This document shows, piece by piece, positions 8,062-16,679 of a stretch of 64,000 nt of DNA; the first letter of the stretch is position 1; every line of letters starts with the position of its first letter. The DNA lies in assembly GCF_001428895.1 (NCBI RefSeq), contig NZ_LMJA01000031.1, positions 680,324 through 744,323 on the forward strand. Direction: 5' to 3'. Origin of the DNA: Mycobacterium sp. Root265. GTDB lineage: Bacteria > Actinomycetota > Actinomycetes > Mycobacteriales > Mycobacteriaceae. The position numbers and the translations under genes were made by a program. The notes beneath the pieces are model-generated. The model was given only the letters and a program-made list of their open reading frames with translations, was not told where the DNA came from and did not search any database.

Positions 8062-9413
8062 CGTCCTCCGTCCGTATCCGGTACCCCGCCCGCAGGGGGC
8101 TCACCGGGGGCCGGGACGAATACCGGTCCGTGGGTGGGCGGGATCGGCGAGGTGGCCCCAGGGTCCGGCGGTCCGGGCGGTGGTCCGCCGGGGGCGGGCG
8201 CCGGGATCGGTTCCCGATACGGGTAGCACCCGGTGGGCCCGGGCAGTGGCAGGCCCGGCGGTCCGCACCCCGGGTCGCCCGGATTGCCGGTGATCGCGTC
8301 GGGCAACGTCATCCGTGGAGTACCGCCCTGCCCGGTACGCGGGAAGGGCACCGGCAATGCCGGCGTGCCCGGCTGTCCCACCGGCGGATCGGTGAGCTGG
8401 GAGGGCGCCAGTACGTTGGGATCCAGCCCGAGGTCGGAGAACGCCGCGTCGATGAATGGCTGAATATACTGCCCGGGCGGCAGATTGACGACGAATCCCT
8501 TGAAGAATGGGCCCGAGGACACCGACTCGCCGAGCGCCATCGCATAGGAGTTGAGGCGTTTGACAGCGTCCTGCAGGCGTTCCCTGCGGTTGTCGATGAT
8601 GGCCAGCACCCCGTTGAGTCGGTCCAGTGTCGGTCTGAACGACTCGCGGTTCTCCGCAATGAAGGCGCGCACCTGCCCGCTGACCGCGACGATGCTCGAG
8701 GAGATGGAATCCAGTGCCGCACTCTGGGTCCGGATCTGTGCGAGCAACGCGTTGGAATTGGTGACCAGGTCGACGATCTGGCTGCTCCGCTGACCCAGTA
8801 CGGTGGACACCTTGCCCACATCGGACAGCAGTGACCGCAGTTGCGTGTCGCGTTCGGCCAAGGTTCCCGACAGCCGGGAGACTCCGTCCACCGCAGAGCG
8901 CAACTCCGGAGGTGTATCGGCGAACGTCTCTGCGAGTGTCTGCAGGGAGGTCGACAGCTGACCGGTATCCAGACCGTTGATGGTTGCCGAAAGGTCGCCC
9001 AGCGCATCAGCCAACTGATAGGGCGATGTGGTCTGCTCCAGCGGGATGGTCTGCTCCAATGCAGCATCACCGCGCGGTGTCACCTCGATCACCTTGGCGC
9101 CCAGCACGGTTTTGGTCTTGATGGCGGCCTCGGAACGGTCCCCGACGAAGACGTTGCTATCGATGTCGAAGGTCACGACGACCCGATCGCCGTCCAGCGC
9201 GATGGAGGACACCTGTCCAACCCGCAGGCCGGCCACCTCCACCGGTGAATCCGGTCGCAGTCCGGCCGCATCGGCAAACTGGGCGGTGTAGGTGTGGCCA
9301 CCGCTGAGAAACGGGATCATGTCGTAGTTCAGCGCGCCGACGATGGCGGCGGCGATGACCACCGATCCGGCCGCCCCCACCTTGACCGGGTTGCGTTCTG
9401 ACATCGGCTTCAT
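8058..9413 (-). CDS. mceC: MceC-like Mce/MlaD protein
   Basis: A 451-residue Mce subunit. The ATG at 9413 is chosen because it overlaps the mceB stop as ATGA and leaves a normal N terminus (MKPMSERNPVKVGAAG then a membrane anchor). The Mce domain has YTAQFADAAGLRPDSPVEVAGLRVGQV. After the helical region the last 90 residues are extremely Pro/Gly-rich, including PGGPPPGPPDPG, as in many C subunits. That tail explains the long spurious open frames on the opposite strand. Confidence 0.9.
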   Translation of the reverse strand: MKPMSERNPVKVGAAGSVVIAAAIVGALNYDMIPFLSGGHTYTAQFADAAGLRPDSPVEVAGLRVGQVSSIALDGDRVVVTFDIDSNVFVGDRSEAAIKTKTVLGAKVIEVTPRGDAALEQTIPLEQTTSPYQLADALGDLSATINGLDTGQLSTSLQTLAETFADTPPELRSAVDGVSRLSGTLAERDTQLRSLLSDVGKVSTVLGQRSSQIVDLVTNSNALLAQIRTQSAALDSISSSIVAVSGQVRAFIAENRESFRPTLDRLNGVLAIIDNRRERLQDAVKRLNSYAMALGESVSSGPFFKGFVVNLPPGQYIQPFIDAAFSDLGLDPNVLAPSQLTDPPVGQPGTPALPVPFPRTGQGGTPRMTLPDAITGNPGDPGCGPPGLPLPGPTGCYPYREPIPAPAPGGPPPGPPDPGATSPIPPTHGPVFVPAPGEPPAGGVPDTDGGR

Positions 9414-10438
9414 TTCGGCGTGCACCTGCCCGACGTCTGGCCCGCGGCCTTGATGTAGACGGGCTGACCGCCCTTGCCGTTGACCTTGATGATTGCCTCG
9501 CAGATGTAGAAGGCGAACCAATCCCCGTACAGGCCTTGCCTACCCAGCATTCGATAGGCATCGGGCAGGGTGTTGAGCAGGTCGTCGAAGTACTCATGAT
9601 TGTTCAGCACGATGGTCGCCACCCGATCGGTCTCCTGGCGCACCTTCTGGATCGCCGGGCGCGACTGTGCGAGTAGATCGGCGACTTCGCGGGCTGTGCT
9701 GTCGAGGTTCGCCGTGGCATCGGCGATCCCATCCTTGCGCTCGGCCAAGGCTGCGGTCAGTTCGTCCAGCCGGCCGATCGCATGGCCGAAGTCGGCGTCA
9801 TTGTCACCGATCGCACCGAGCACGACATCGAGATTGGTGATCAGATCCCCGATCAAGGCATCCCGGTCTGCCAACGCATCGGTGAACATGGCGGTGTGGC
9901 CCAGCAGCGAGCCGATGGTGCGGCCCTGGCCCTGGAAAGCCTGGATGAGTTGTCCGGACAGAGCGTTGATCTGGTCGGGGTCCAGCGCCCGAAACAGCGG
10001 GCGGAATCCGCCGATCAGGGTGTCGAGATCCAGTGCGGGTGCGGTGTTGGCCACCGGGATGATGCCACCTGGTTCCAGCGGCGCGCCGCCGCCGGCGCCG
10101 GCTTCCAGTGCCAGGTAGCGGTCGCCGTAGAGGTTGTCGAAACGGATGACCGCACGGCTGCTCTGAGTCAGCTGCACGGAGTCGTCAACCTCGAATTCGA
10201 CGTCCACCGTGCTGTCCCGGCCGATCGTGAGCCGACCGACCTTACCGACCTCGACACCGGCGATCCTGACGAAGTCGCCACTTTTGAGTCCACCGACGTT
10301 GCCGAACAGTGCCCGGTAGCTCTGATGGGGCTGGAATCGCACCTGCGCGAACACCGCCACCAGAACGAACAGACCCGTGATACAGACGGTCAAGAAGATG
10401 CTCAGGCGCCACAGGACGCCCCCCAACTGTGACTTCAC
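9410..10438 (-). CDS. mceB: MceB-like Mce/MlaD protein
   Basis: A 342-residue Mce subunit starting at the GTG at 10438, which overlaps the mceA stop as GTGA. Sequence begins VKSQLGGVLWRLSIFLTVC, a signal-anchor, then the Mce domain with YRALFGNVGGLKSGDFVRIAGVEVGKV and NLYGDRYLAL. The C terminus (FAFYICEAIIKVNGKGG ... SGRCTPK) with its paired cysteines is typical of B subunits. Length matches mycobacterial MceB. Confidence 0.92.
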   Translation of the reverse strand: MKSQLGGVLWRLSIFLTVCITGLFVLVAVFAQVRFQPHQSYRALFGNVGGLKSGDFVRIAGVEVGKVGRLTIGRDSTVDVEFEVDDSVQLTQSSRAVIRFDNLYGDRYLALEAGAGGGAPLEPGGIIPVANTAPALDLDTLIGGFRPLFRALDPDQINALSGQLIQAFQGQGRTIGSLLGHTAMFTDALADRDALIGDLITNLDVVLGAIGDNDADFGHAIGRLDELTAALAERKDGIADATANLDSTAREVADLLAQSRPAIQKVRQETDRVATIVLNNHEYFDDLLNTLPDAYRMLGRQGLYGDWFAFYICEAIIKVNGKGGQPVYIKAAGQTSGRCTPK

Positions 10439-11889
10439 GGCGATGACGCTCCTGTCGGCATGGTGGGTCGAGCCGGCTGCGGGGTCGGCGGCGTGGCCAT
10501 GGGGAACGGCGCCTCGAACGCCTCGGATCCTGGCGTGGGTCCCGGTGCGCGCGGTGCCCCCGGCGGTGGGGCCGGTGGCAGGCCGGGATACAGGGGGCTG
10601 CCGTCTGGTGCGTATTGCGGCGCGCCATGGGGCGGTCCGCCCGGATAGGGAACCGGTGCAGGTGCCGGACCGTCCAGATTGCGCACACTCGGCGGTTCTG
10701 GAACGGCGCGGGTGACCGGGAAGTAGTTGGCCCAGCCGGGAAATCCGATGCCCGGATTGACCCGGATGTCGTTTCCGGTGCCCCAACCGGTGTTGGTCAC
10801 CAGCTGCCGCACCGGGAACTGCTTACTCGGGTCGGGCAGCGACCCACATCCGGGCTTGCCGCCGGGTCCGCCCTTGGCCCCCACGATGGGCAGGTTCTCG
10901 GGATATCCGTAGGGGTCCTGGCCCCAGGCCAGTGAGGCATCCAGGACGATCGAGTACCCGTTACCGCCCTCGGCCTGGGCCCCACCGTTGTCGATGAACC
11001 ACTGGGCGCCCAGCAGCGTGCAGGTCAGCGCGGGATGGTGTTCGAAGAGCATCGACGTCGTGGGTTGCAGGGCATGCACGGTGCGCACCAGATCGTCCTT
11101 GGCCGCACCGAGCAATTGTGTTCCGCTGTCACCAAATCCGATGACGTTCACCAGCAGTGCATCGATATCGTCGGCGCGATCGGACACGGTCGCAGAGGTC
11201 GTGCTCAGGGAATCAAGCACCGTCAGCAGATCGCCCGCGGCCGCACCGTAGGTATTGCTGAAGTCACGCAACGCACGCAGGTCGGTGCGGATGGTCTCGC
11301 TGCGCGGGTTGATCGCCAGCAGCACCTCGTTGGCATCGGTGGTGGCCCGGCCGATGGCTTCGCCCTGACCGCGCACACCCTCGGCGATGGCGCTCAGGGT
11401 CGCGTTCAGCTTCGCCGGATCAACCTTGTCCAGTAACCCCACGATGTTCTCGAACACCGTGTTGACCTCACTGGTCGTGTCGCTCGACCGGAGGGTCTGT
11501 TGTGCGGTGATGCGCTCGGGACTCGGGTCACTGGGGTAGATCAGGTCCACATACTTGGCACCGAATGCCGTCGTCGCGTTGATCTGCGCGGCCACGTTGG
11601 CCGGGATGTATCTGACGTACTCCGGGTCGATCGCCAATGTCATGGTGGCGGTCCCGCCGGCGGCGGGCGTGACGTCGGTGACATGGCCGACGGCAAGTCC
11701 GCGCATCTTCACCTTGCCGCCGGGTTCCATCACCAGTCCGGATCGGTCGGCAGTGAGCGTCACCGGCAGGTAGGAGCGGAACCAGCCGTTGAACAGCGCG
11801 GCGGTCACAGCAGCTGTCACCAGCACGGTGGCCACCAGTAGGGCGGCCGACCAGGCCGGACGGATTCGTGAGTGTTTCACCGGTTGCAT
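10435..11889 (-). CDS. mceA: MceA-like Mce/MlaD protein
   Basis: A 484-residue Mce subunit and the first of the six. It has an N-terminal signal-anchor (WSAALLVATVLVTAAVTAALF), the Mce domain (LTADRSGLVMEPGGKVKMRG), a long helical section and a Pro-rich tail of about 90 residues rich in PAPxPYPGGPP-like repeats. The ATG follows the yrbEB stop by 4 bp. It is longer than typical MceA only through the Pro-rich tail. Expected to sit on the YrbE permease pair at the base of the lipid-transfer needle. Confidence 0.92.
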   Translation of the reverse strand: MQPVKHSRIRPAWSAALLVATVLVTAAVTAALFNGWFRSYLPVTLTADRSGLVMEPGGKVKMRGLAVGHVTDVTPAAGGTATMTLAIDPEYVRYIPANVAAQINATTAFGAKYVDLIYPSDPSPERITAQQTLRSSDTTSEVNTVFENIVGLLDKVDPAKLNATLSAIAEGVRGQGEAIGRATTDANEVLLAINPRSETIRTDLRALRDFSNTYGAAAGDLLTVLDSLSTTSATVSDRADDIDALLVNVIGFGDSGTQLLGAAKDDLVRTVHALQPTTSMLFEHHPALTCTLLGAQWFIDNGGAQAEGGNGYSIVLDASLAWGQDPYGYPENLPIVGAKGGPGGKPGCGSLPDPSKQFPVRQLVTNTGWGTGNDIRVNPGIGFPGWANYFPVTRAVPEPPSVRNLDGPAPAPVPYPGGPPHGAPQYAPDGSPLYPGLPPAPPPGAPRAPGPTPGSEAFEAPFPMATPPTPQPARPTMPTGASSP

Positions 11890-11893
11890 GCGA

Positions 11894-12748
11894 TCATCCA
11901 GACAGGTTGAAGTTGCCGGAACGGCCGTATACGGACAGCGAGATCACCAGGGTGACGAAGACGACGACGATCAGCGAGGTCCGGACCGCGCGGCCGACCG
12001 CCTCCCCGACCCCCGCAGGACCACCGCTGGCGGTGTACCCGTAGTAGGTGTGGATGACCATGACTGCCAACGCCATTGCCACCGCCTGCACGAAGGACCA
12101 CACCAGATCCGCAGGGTTGAGAAAGGTCTTGAAGTAGTGGTCGTAGACGCCCGTGGACTGCCCGTAGACGACCGTCGTACCCACCCGTGCCGATACGAAC
12201 GACATCAGCACGGCCACGCAGTACAGCGGGACCACGACGATGGCACCGGCCAGCAGTCGGGTCGAGGCAAGGTAGGAGATCGACCGCACCCCCATGACCT
12301 CGAGCGCATCGATCTCCTCGGAAATGCGCATGGCGCCCAGTTGCGCGGTCGCGCCGGCACCGATGGTGGCGGCCAGGCCGATACCCGTTGTCAACGGGCC
12401 GATGATCCGGACGTTGAGGTAAGCCGAGGTGAAGCCTGTCAGGGCCTCCACTCCGACACCGGCCAGCGTGTTGTAGCCCTGCACCGCGATCAGCGCACCC
12501 GCCGACATGGTCAGGAACGCGACGATGACGATCGTCCCGCCCACCACCGCCAATGCTCCTGCACCCAAGCTCATCTGGGCAACTTGGACGGCAACCTCGG
12601 CGCGATAGTGCACCACGGCGTCGCCGACAGAGCGTACGGTCTGCCCGTAGAACTGGGTCTGTTGGCCCAACTTGTTCCAGCCGTCACCGATGGTGTGCGC
12701 CATGCGTCGCAGCCGGGGTCGCAGGGTGCTCGGGGCGCTGCCGGTCAC
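11894..12748 (-). CDS. yrbEB: YrbEB-like MlaE-family permease of the mce lipid importer
   Basis: A 284-residue integral membrane protein of the MlaE/YrbE family. Five or so hydrophobic segments are visible, with the family motifs LGAGALAVVGGT, ATIGAGATAQLGAMRISEEIDALEVMG (EQ-loop region coupling to the ATPase) and SGGPAGVGEAVGRAVRTS. The GTG at 12748 overlaps the yrbEA stop (ATGTGACC), the usual start for this gene. No MceG-type ATPase is in the window; in mycobacteria it is normally encoded elsewhere and shared. Confidence 0.93.
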   Translation of the reverse strand: MTGSAPSTLRPRLRRMAHTIGDGWNKLGQQTQFYGQTVRSVGDAVVHYRAEVAVQVAQMSLGAGALAVVGGTIVIVAFLTMSAGALIAVQGYNTLAGVGVEALTGFTSAYLNVRIIGPLTTGIGLAATIGAGATAQLGAMRISEEIDALEVMGVRSISYLASTRLLAGAIVVVPLYCVAVLMSFVSARVGTTVVYGQSTGVYDHYFKTFLNPADLVWSFVQAVAMALAVMVIHTYYGYTASGGPAGVGEAVGRAVRTSLIVVVFVTLVISLSVYGRSGNFNLSG

Positions 12749-13512
12749 ATCGTCGCCTGCACGCCGACGGCCGTGACCAACACATTGATCACGAAGAGCG
12801 CCATGAAGGAGAACACCACCGTTTCGTTGACGGCATTGCCGACGCCGGCCGGGCCGCCCCCGACCGAGATGCCCTTGTAGCAACCCACCAGGGCTGCCAC
12901 CAGACCGAACAGTGCCGCCTTGATCAATGAGATCAGGATCTCCGCGCCTCCGGTGAACAGCGTCATCCCGGCAACGAACGCGCCGGGTGTCACGTGCTGG
13001 ACGAACACCGAGAAGAAGAACCCACCGAGGACGCCCACGACGCAGACGACCGAGTTCAGCAGCAACGCGACGATCACGGTGGCCACCACACGGGGGACCA
13101 CCAGCGCCTGGAGCGGATCGATGCCCATCACTCGCATGGCGTCGAGCTCGTCGCGGATCGTGCGTGCGCCCAGATCGGCGCACATCGCCGTGGCGGCAGC
13201 ACCGGCGACGACGAGGACTGTTACCAGTGGCCCGATCTGGGTCACGGCCCCGAATGCCGCGGTGGCACCCGAGAAGTCCGCGGCCCCGAATTCGACGAGC
13301 AGGATGTTGAAGATGAAGACCGACAGCACGGTAAACGGGATGGACAGCATCACCGTCGGCACGATGGACACCCGCGCCACGAACCACATCTGAAAGATGC
13401 ACTCGCGCCACGCGAACGGCGGACGTGGCAACAGCATCGCGGTGTCGATCACCATGGATATGAAACCGCCGATACCTCGCATGGGTTTGGCGATCAAGTC
13501 GACGCTGACCAC
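12745..13512 (-). CDS. yrbEA: YrbEA-like MlaE-family permease of the mce lipid importer
   Basis: A 255-residue MlaE-family permease, first gene of the mce operon. Motifs include FGAVTQIGPLVTVLVVAGAAATAMCADLGARTIRDELDAMRVMG in the ATPase-contact loop (read in part) and GGGPAGVGNAVNETVVFSFM near the end. The GTG at 13512 (VVSVDLIAKPMRG) is chosen because the further upstream in-frame sequence is basic and unlike the family. The 212-bp gap to the divergent Mas gene should hold the mce promoter. Confidence 0.92.
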   Translation of the reverse strand: MVSVDLIAKPMRGIGGFISMVIDTAMLLPRPPFAWRECIFQMWFVARVSIVPTVMLSIPFTVLSVFIFNILLVEFGAADFSGATAAFGAVTQIGPLVTVLVVAGAAATAMCADLGARTIRDELDAMRVMGIDPLQALVVPRVVATVIVALLLNSVVCVVGVLGGFFFSVFVQHVTPGAFVAGMTLFTGGAEILISLIKAALFGLVAALVGCYKGISVGGGPAGVGNAVNETVVFSFMALFVINVLVTAVGVQATM

Positions 13513-13557
13513 TGCACCTGCTCTCGGTATCGCGGTGCGAGGTGGCACCGCTGTCAC

Positions 13558-13587
13558 CTGAGTGCAACAGGTGCCGCTGCAACTCAG
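13558..13587. promoter_or_regulatory. Imperfect inverted repeat in the mce / mas divergent promoter region
   Basis: CTGAGTGCA (13558-13566) faces TGCAACTCAG (13578-13587); arms CTGAGT and ACTCAG are perfect, with GCA/TGC inside. It is 46 bp upstream of the yrbEA start. It could be an operator for a TetR- or GntR-type regulator such as Mce1R-like proteins; none is encoded next to it. Function is inferred. Confidence 0.3.
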
Positions 13588-13724
13588 CAACGGCGGCGAT
13601 TTCATATGGTGCAGAACACGATTGAGTCCACGCGCTGTGCTCGCACCATTTGAAGTGGGCGGACTTGACCGCAAGACGGTACCCCGGCCGACAATGACGA
13701 TACGATTTTTCAGCCACGAGACGG

Positions 13725-14294
13725 ATGTGCAGGGCCATGTTGAGCCAGATGGTTGCCCCCGATAGCCGGGAGACGGCGTCCACCCAGGACGATGACGAAC
13801 CACCGCGGTCGCGCCGATGGCTGCCACGGCCGAGCCGATTGCTGTACGCCGCGATCATCCTGGCACTGGCGGCGCTGTGTGGATTCCTCGCTGTCGGCGG
13901 CTACGAAGGCGGACAGGAGCTCCGCCGCCAGGAGTCGTTCCTGGCCGCCGCACGTGCGGGCTCGGAGATGCTGACCACCGTCGACGCAGCCCACGTGCAC
14001 GATGACGTGGCACGCATCACCGCTTCTTCGACAGGGCCGTTCCTTGAGGATTTCCAGCGGCGTTCGGAGGCCTTCGTCGAGGCGGTGACCAAGGCCCAGT
14101 CCAGCACTCGCGGCACCGTTTTGGAGGCGGGACTTGAGCAGATCCGCGGCGATCAGGCCGATGTCCTGGTCACGGTGGCGGTGACGACCTCGATCAACGG
14201 CGCCGAGGCCCAGCCTCGCCAGTGGCGCATGCGAATCGGTGTTCAACAGGACGGATCGACGGCGAAGGTGTCCAATGTGGAATTTGTTCCCTGA
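13725..14294 (+). CDS. Mce-associated membrane protein (Mas family)
   Basis: A protein of up to 189 residues with a charged N terminus (DDDEPPRSRRW), one membrane segment (LLYAAIILALAALCGFLAVGGY) and an extracytoplasmic alpha/beta domain (GSEMLTTVDAAHVHDDVARITASSTGPF). This layout is that of the Mas/Mam proteins that accompany mce operons. The ATGs at 13725, 13737 and 13749 are all possible starts. It is divergent from yrbEA, unlike most mas genes, which follow mceF. Presumed role is stabilising or modulating the Mce complex in the envelope. Confidence 0.75.
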   Translation: MCRAMLSQMVAPDSRETASTQDDDEPPRSRRWLPRPSRLLYAAIILALAALCGFLAVGGYEGGQELRRQESFLAAARAGSEMLTTVDAAHVHDDVARITASSTGPFLEDFQRRSEAFVEAVTKAQSSTRGTVLEAGLEQIRGDQADVLVTVAVTTSINGAEAQPRQWRMRIGVQQDGSTAKVSNVEFVP

Positions 14295-14769
14295 CCGCCG
14301 CCCGGCGCCCGCGATGGCGGTCGGGTGCGCGGCACTGATGTTGACCTGCGGTGCGGGTTGGCTCAAGTTTCACGACGCCCAGCAGCGTGAGGCACTGATG
14401 GCAGGCCCGGAGGCGGTCCGCGCCGCCACCGAGTCCACCATCGCGATGCTGAGCTACTCCTCTGACACCGTCGAGGGGGATCTGCTGCCGGTCCGTGACC
14501 AACTCACCGGCGATTTCCGTGACTCATTCACCACGCTGGTCAACGATGTGGTGATCCCCAGTGCGCGAGAGAAGAAGACCTTCTCCACCGCAACGGTTCC
14601 CGCCGCAGCCTCGGTGTCGGCCGACAGCACGCATGCCCTGGTGCTGGTCTACGTCAATCAGACCACCGTCATCGCCGATGACCCTCCCACCGATACTGCA
14701 TCCAGCGTGAAGGTCGCCCTTGAACGGATCGACGGACGATGGCTGGTCTCCGACTTCACGCCGATCTGA
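14275..14769 (+). CDS. Mce-associated membrane protein (Mas family), second
   Basis: A 164-residue protein starting at the ATG at 14275, which lies inside the end of the previous gene. N-terminal hydrophobic segment (AMAVGCAALMLTCGAGWLKF), then the same fold as its neighbour: LLSY-like helix region MLSYSSDTVEGDL, the acidic LTGDFRDSFTTLVNDVV and the C-terminal WLVSDFTPI. This ending is characteristic of Mas proteins. It forms a translationally coupled pair with the gene at 13725. Confidence 0.75.
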   Translation: MWNLFPDRRPAPAMAVGCAALMLTCGAGWLKFHDAQQREALMAGPEAVRAATESTIAMLSYSSDTVEGDLLPVRDQLTGDFRDSFTTLVNDVVIPSAREKKTFSTATVPAAASVSADSTHALVLVYVNQTTVIADDPPTDTASSVKVALERIDGRWLVSDFTPI

Positions 14770-14786
14770 AACAGAAACGGGGCCAA

Positions 14787-15263
14787 ATGAAGACCGCAAT
14801 TGCAGCGGCGGCCGTCGCGCTGGCGGTGGCCGTCTCCGCTCATCCGGCCGCTCACGCGGACAACAACCGGCTCAACTCGTCGGTGGTGCAGATGGTGAGC
14901 ATCGTGCAGTACAAGGCGGGCTGTCGTGCCAAGCTCCGAGTCGACGCCCGGTTGCAGCAGGCTGCCCAACGGCATGCGCTCGACGTCCGCGACAACCGGT
15001 CACTGTTCGGCCACATCGGATCCGACGGTTCCACAGCTCAACAGCGGGCGGCGGACGCAGGATACCCAGGGTCCGCCCAGGAGACGATGGCGATCAACCC
15101 CGCGCTGGCGATCAGTTCGAGGGAACTCATCAACATGTGGTACTGGAATCCCGAGGACTTCGCGGTGATGAGCAATTGCGCGCAGACCGATATCGGGGTC
15201 TGGTCGGAGAACGCCTTGGATCGCACCGTGGTCGTCGCGGTCTACGGAAACCCATCCCGCTGA
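14787..15263 (+). CDS. Secreted CAP-domain (SCP/PR-1-like) protein
   Basis: A 158-residue protein with a clear signal peptide (MKTAIAAAAVALAVAVSAH, predicted cut near AHA-DN). The mature part shows CAP-domain features: RLNSSVVQMVS, LQQAAQRHALDVRDN, FGHIGSDGSTAQQRAADAGY and a late NMWYWNPEDFAVMSNC stretch with two cysteines (also Cys in KAGCRAKL). CAP proteins are extracellular and some bind lipids, which would suit the mce neighbours. It follows the Mas gene by 17 bp and is likely in the same operon. Confidence 0.75.
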   Translation: MKTAIAAAAVALAVAVSAHPAAHADNNRLNSSVVQMVSIVQYKAGCRAKLRVDARLQQAAQRHALDVRDNRSLFGHIGSDGSTAQQRAADAGYPGSAQETMAINPALAISSRELINMWYWNPEDFAVMSNCAQTDIGVWSENALDRTVVVAVYGNPSR

Positions 15264-15436
15264 TGCCACCAGTATGCCCGCATAAGTTGGCGATTCACGT
15301 CCGAGCCGCGGAGTGCATCGGAGTAGTGCCAACACCACGCAGGGTTCTTCCCAAGGGAGTTGCGGTCAGCAAAGCTGGAATCAGGCACTGCCGGCCGCCC
15401 CGCGACGTCGGGCGCTTGCGACAGAAAGAGTGACAA

Positions 15437-16627
15437 ATGATGGTTCAACCGGCCACTGGTCAGCGTCCAACCGTTGACTTCGACCACTACGATCAGAGTA
15501 TCGCGCACCGCATACACGATGTGTACCGAGGCCTGCGCAGCGAGAATCCGATGCAGTGGACCGACAGTCACGGCGGTTTCTGGATCGCGACAGAATACGA
15601 ATCGATTCACGCGATCGCCTCGGCTCCCAACGAATTCACCTCCGGAGAAGCCCTCATTCCGGATATGACCGCGGGCAATCCGCTAATACCGCAGATGCTC
15701 GAGGACCCCGAGCACCGTCTCTATCGGACGCTGTTGCGGGACTGGTTCACACCGCGGCGTATCACCGGTTTCGAGCCGGTTCTGCGGGACCTGACCGCCG
15801 AGGTCCTGGCATCGCTGACCTCGCCGGCCGACCTGGCCACCGAATTCGCTCTGCCGATCCCCATGGAGATGATTCTGCGGGTCGTCGGCGTCCAGGCTCA
15901 GAACATGGATGTCATCCGCGACGGAGTCCGATACATGGTCGACCAGGCCGGGCAGGACACCAGCGGTGCGATCGACGCATGGCAGGGGGCAATGGCGTTT
16001 ATCCAGGACGTCATCATCGCGCCGCTCCGCGAGAATCCCGGCGACGACCTGCTCAGTCACCTACTTGCCAAGCAACCCGAGGTGGCGGAGCTGACCGATG
16101 ACGTAATCGCCGCAATCGGATTCAGCATCATCGGTGCCGGCTTCGATACCACTTATAAGACACTGGCCACGACGCTGGCCTATTTCGCCGAGAATCCCGA
16201 GGTGCAGGAGCAGGCGCGGAAGTCTCCGTCGGCACAAGTCGTGGAGGAGGCGTTGCGGCTGTTCGCGCCAGTGGTGACCGGACGTACCGTCGCGACCGAT
16301 ACCACGGTGGCTGGCCAGACACTAAAGGCCGGCGAGCGGGTACTGCTCGCGCTTCCCGCGGCTAACCGTGACCCGGCCGAGTTCTCCGAGCCCGATCAGC
16401 CCCAATTCGACCGAAACAACGTACGCCACTTGACTTTCGGGAGCGGTATTCACAAGTGCTTGGGCATGCACCTGGCGCGACTGGAGCTCCGGGTGGCCAT
16501 CGAGGAGGTGTTCCGGGCGTTCGATGACTTCCACGTCGCGCCCGGCGAACAGGTCAAGTATGTACAGAGCCAGGTGTGGGGTGCCGTGTCCGTCCCGGTG
16601 TCGTTCTCCCGTTCCACGCACGCGTAG
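15437..16627 (+). CDS. Cytochrome P450
   Basis: A 396-residue bacterial P450. The haem loop is FGSGIHKCLGMHLA with the axial Cys at residue 341; the I-helix has GAGFDTT (233-239) for oxygen activation; the ExxR is E271-ALR274. Length and motifs are complete, so it should be active with a ferredoxin and reductase encoded elsewhere. It is upstream of the isochorismatase-fold gene by 52 bp, which has its own GGAGGA ribosome site, so the two are probably co-transcribed. CYP family and substrate cannot be assigned by eye. Confidence 0.92.
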   Translation: MMVQPATGQRPTVDFDHYDQSIAHRIHDVYRGLRSENPMQWTDSHGGFWIATEYESIHAIASAPNEFTSGEALIPDMTAGNPLIPQMLEDPEHRLYRTLLRDWFTPRRITGFEPVLRDLTAEVLASLTSPADLATEFALPIPMEMILRVVGVQAQNMDVIRDGVRYMVDQAGQDTSGAIDAWQGAMAFIQDVIIAPLRENPGDDLLSHLLAKQPEVAELTDDVIAAIGFSIIGAGFDTTYKTLATTLAYFAENPEVQEQARKSPSAQVVEEALRLFAPVVTGRTVATDTTVAGQTLKAGERVLLALPAANRDPAEFSEPDQPQFDRNNVRHLTFGSGIHKCLGMHLARLELRVAIEEVFRAFDDFHVAPGEQVKYVQSQVWGAVSVPVSFSRSTHA

Positions 16628-16679
16628 AGCCCTATCACAAGATCACTGCAGCAAAACTGCTTCACTGGAGGATATTTCA

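Noticed and set aside
5471-12880. Long plus-strand open frames opposite the mce genes (for example 5471-6460, 8052-8834 and 11789-12880)
   Set aside because: They lie on the strand opposite well-supported Mce and YrbE genes, are rich in Arg/Gly/Pro or His, and arise from high GC at third codon positions.
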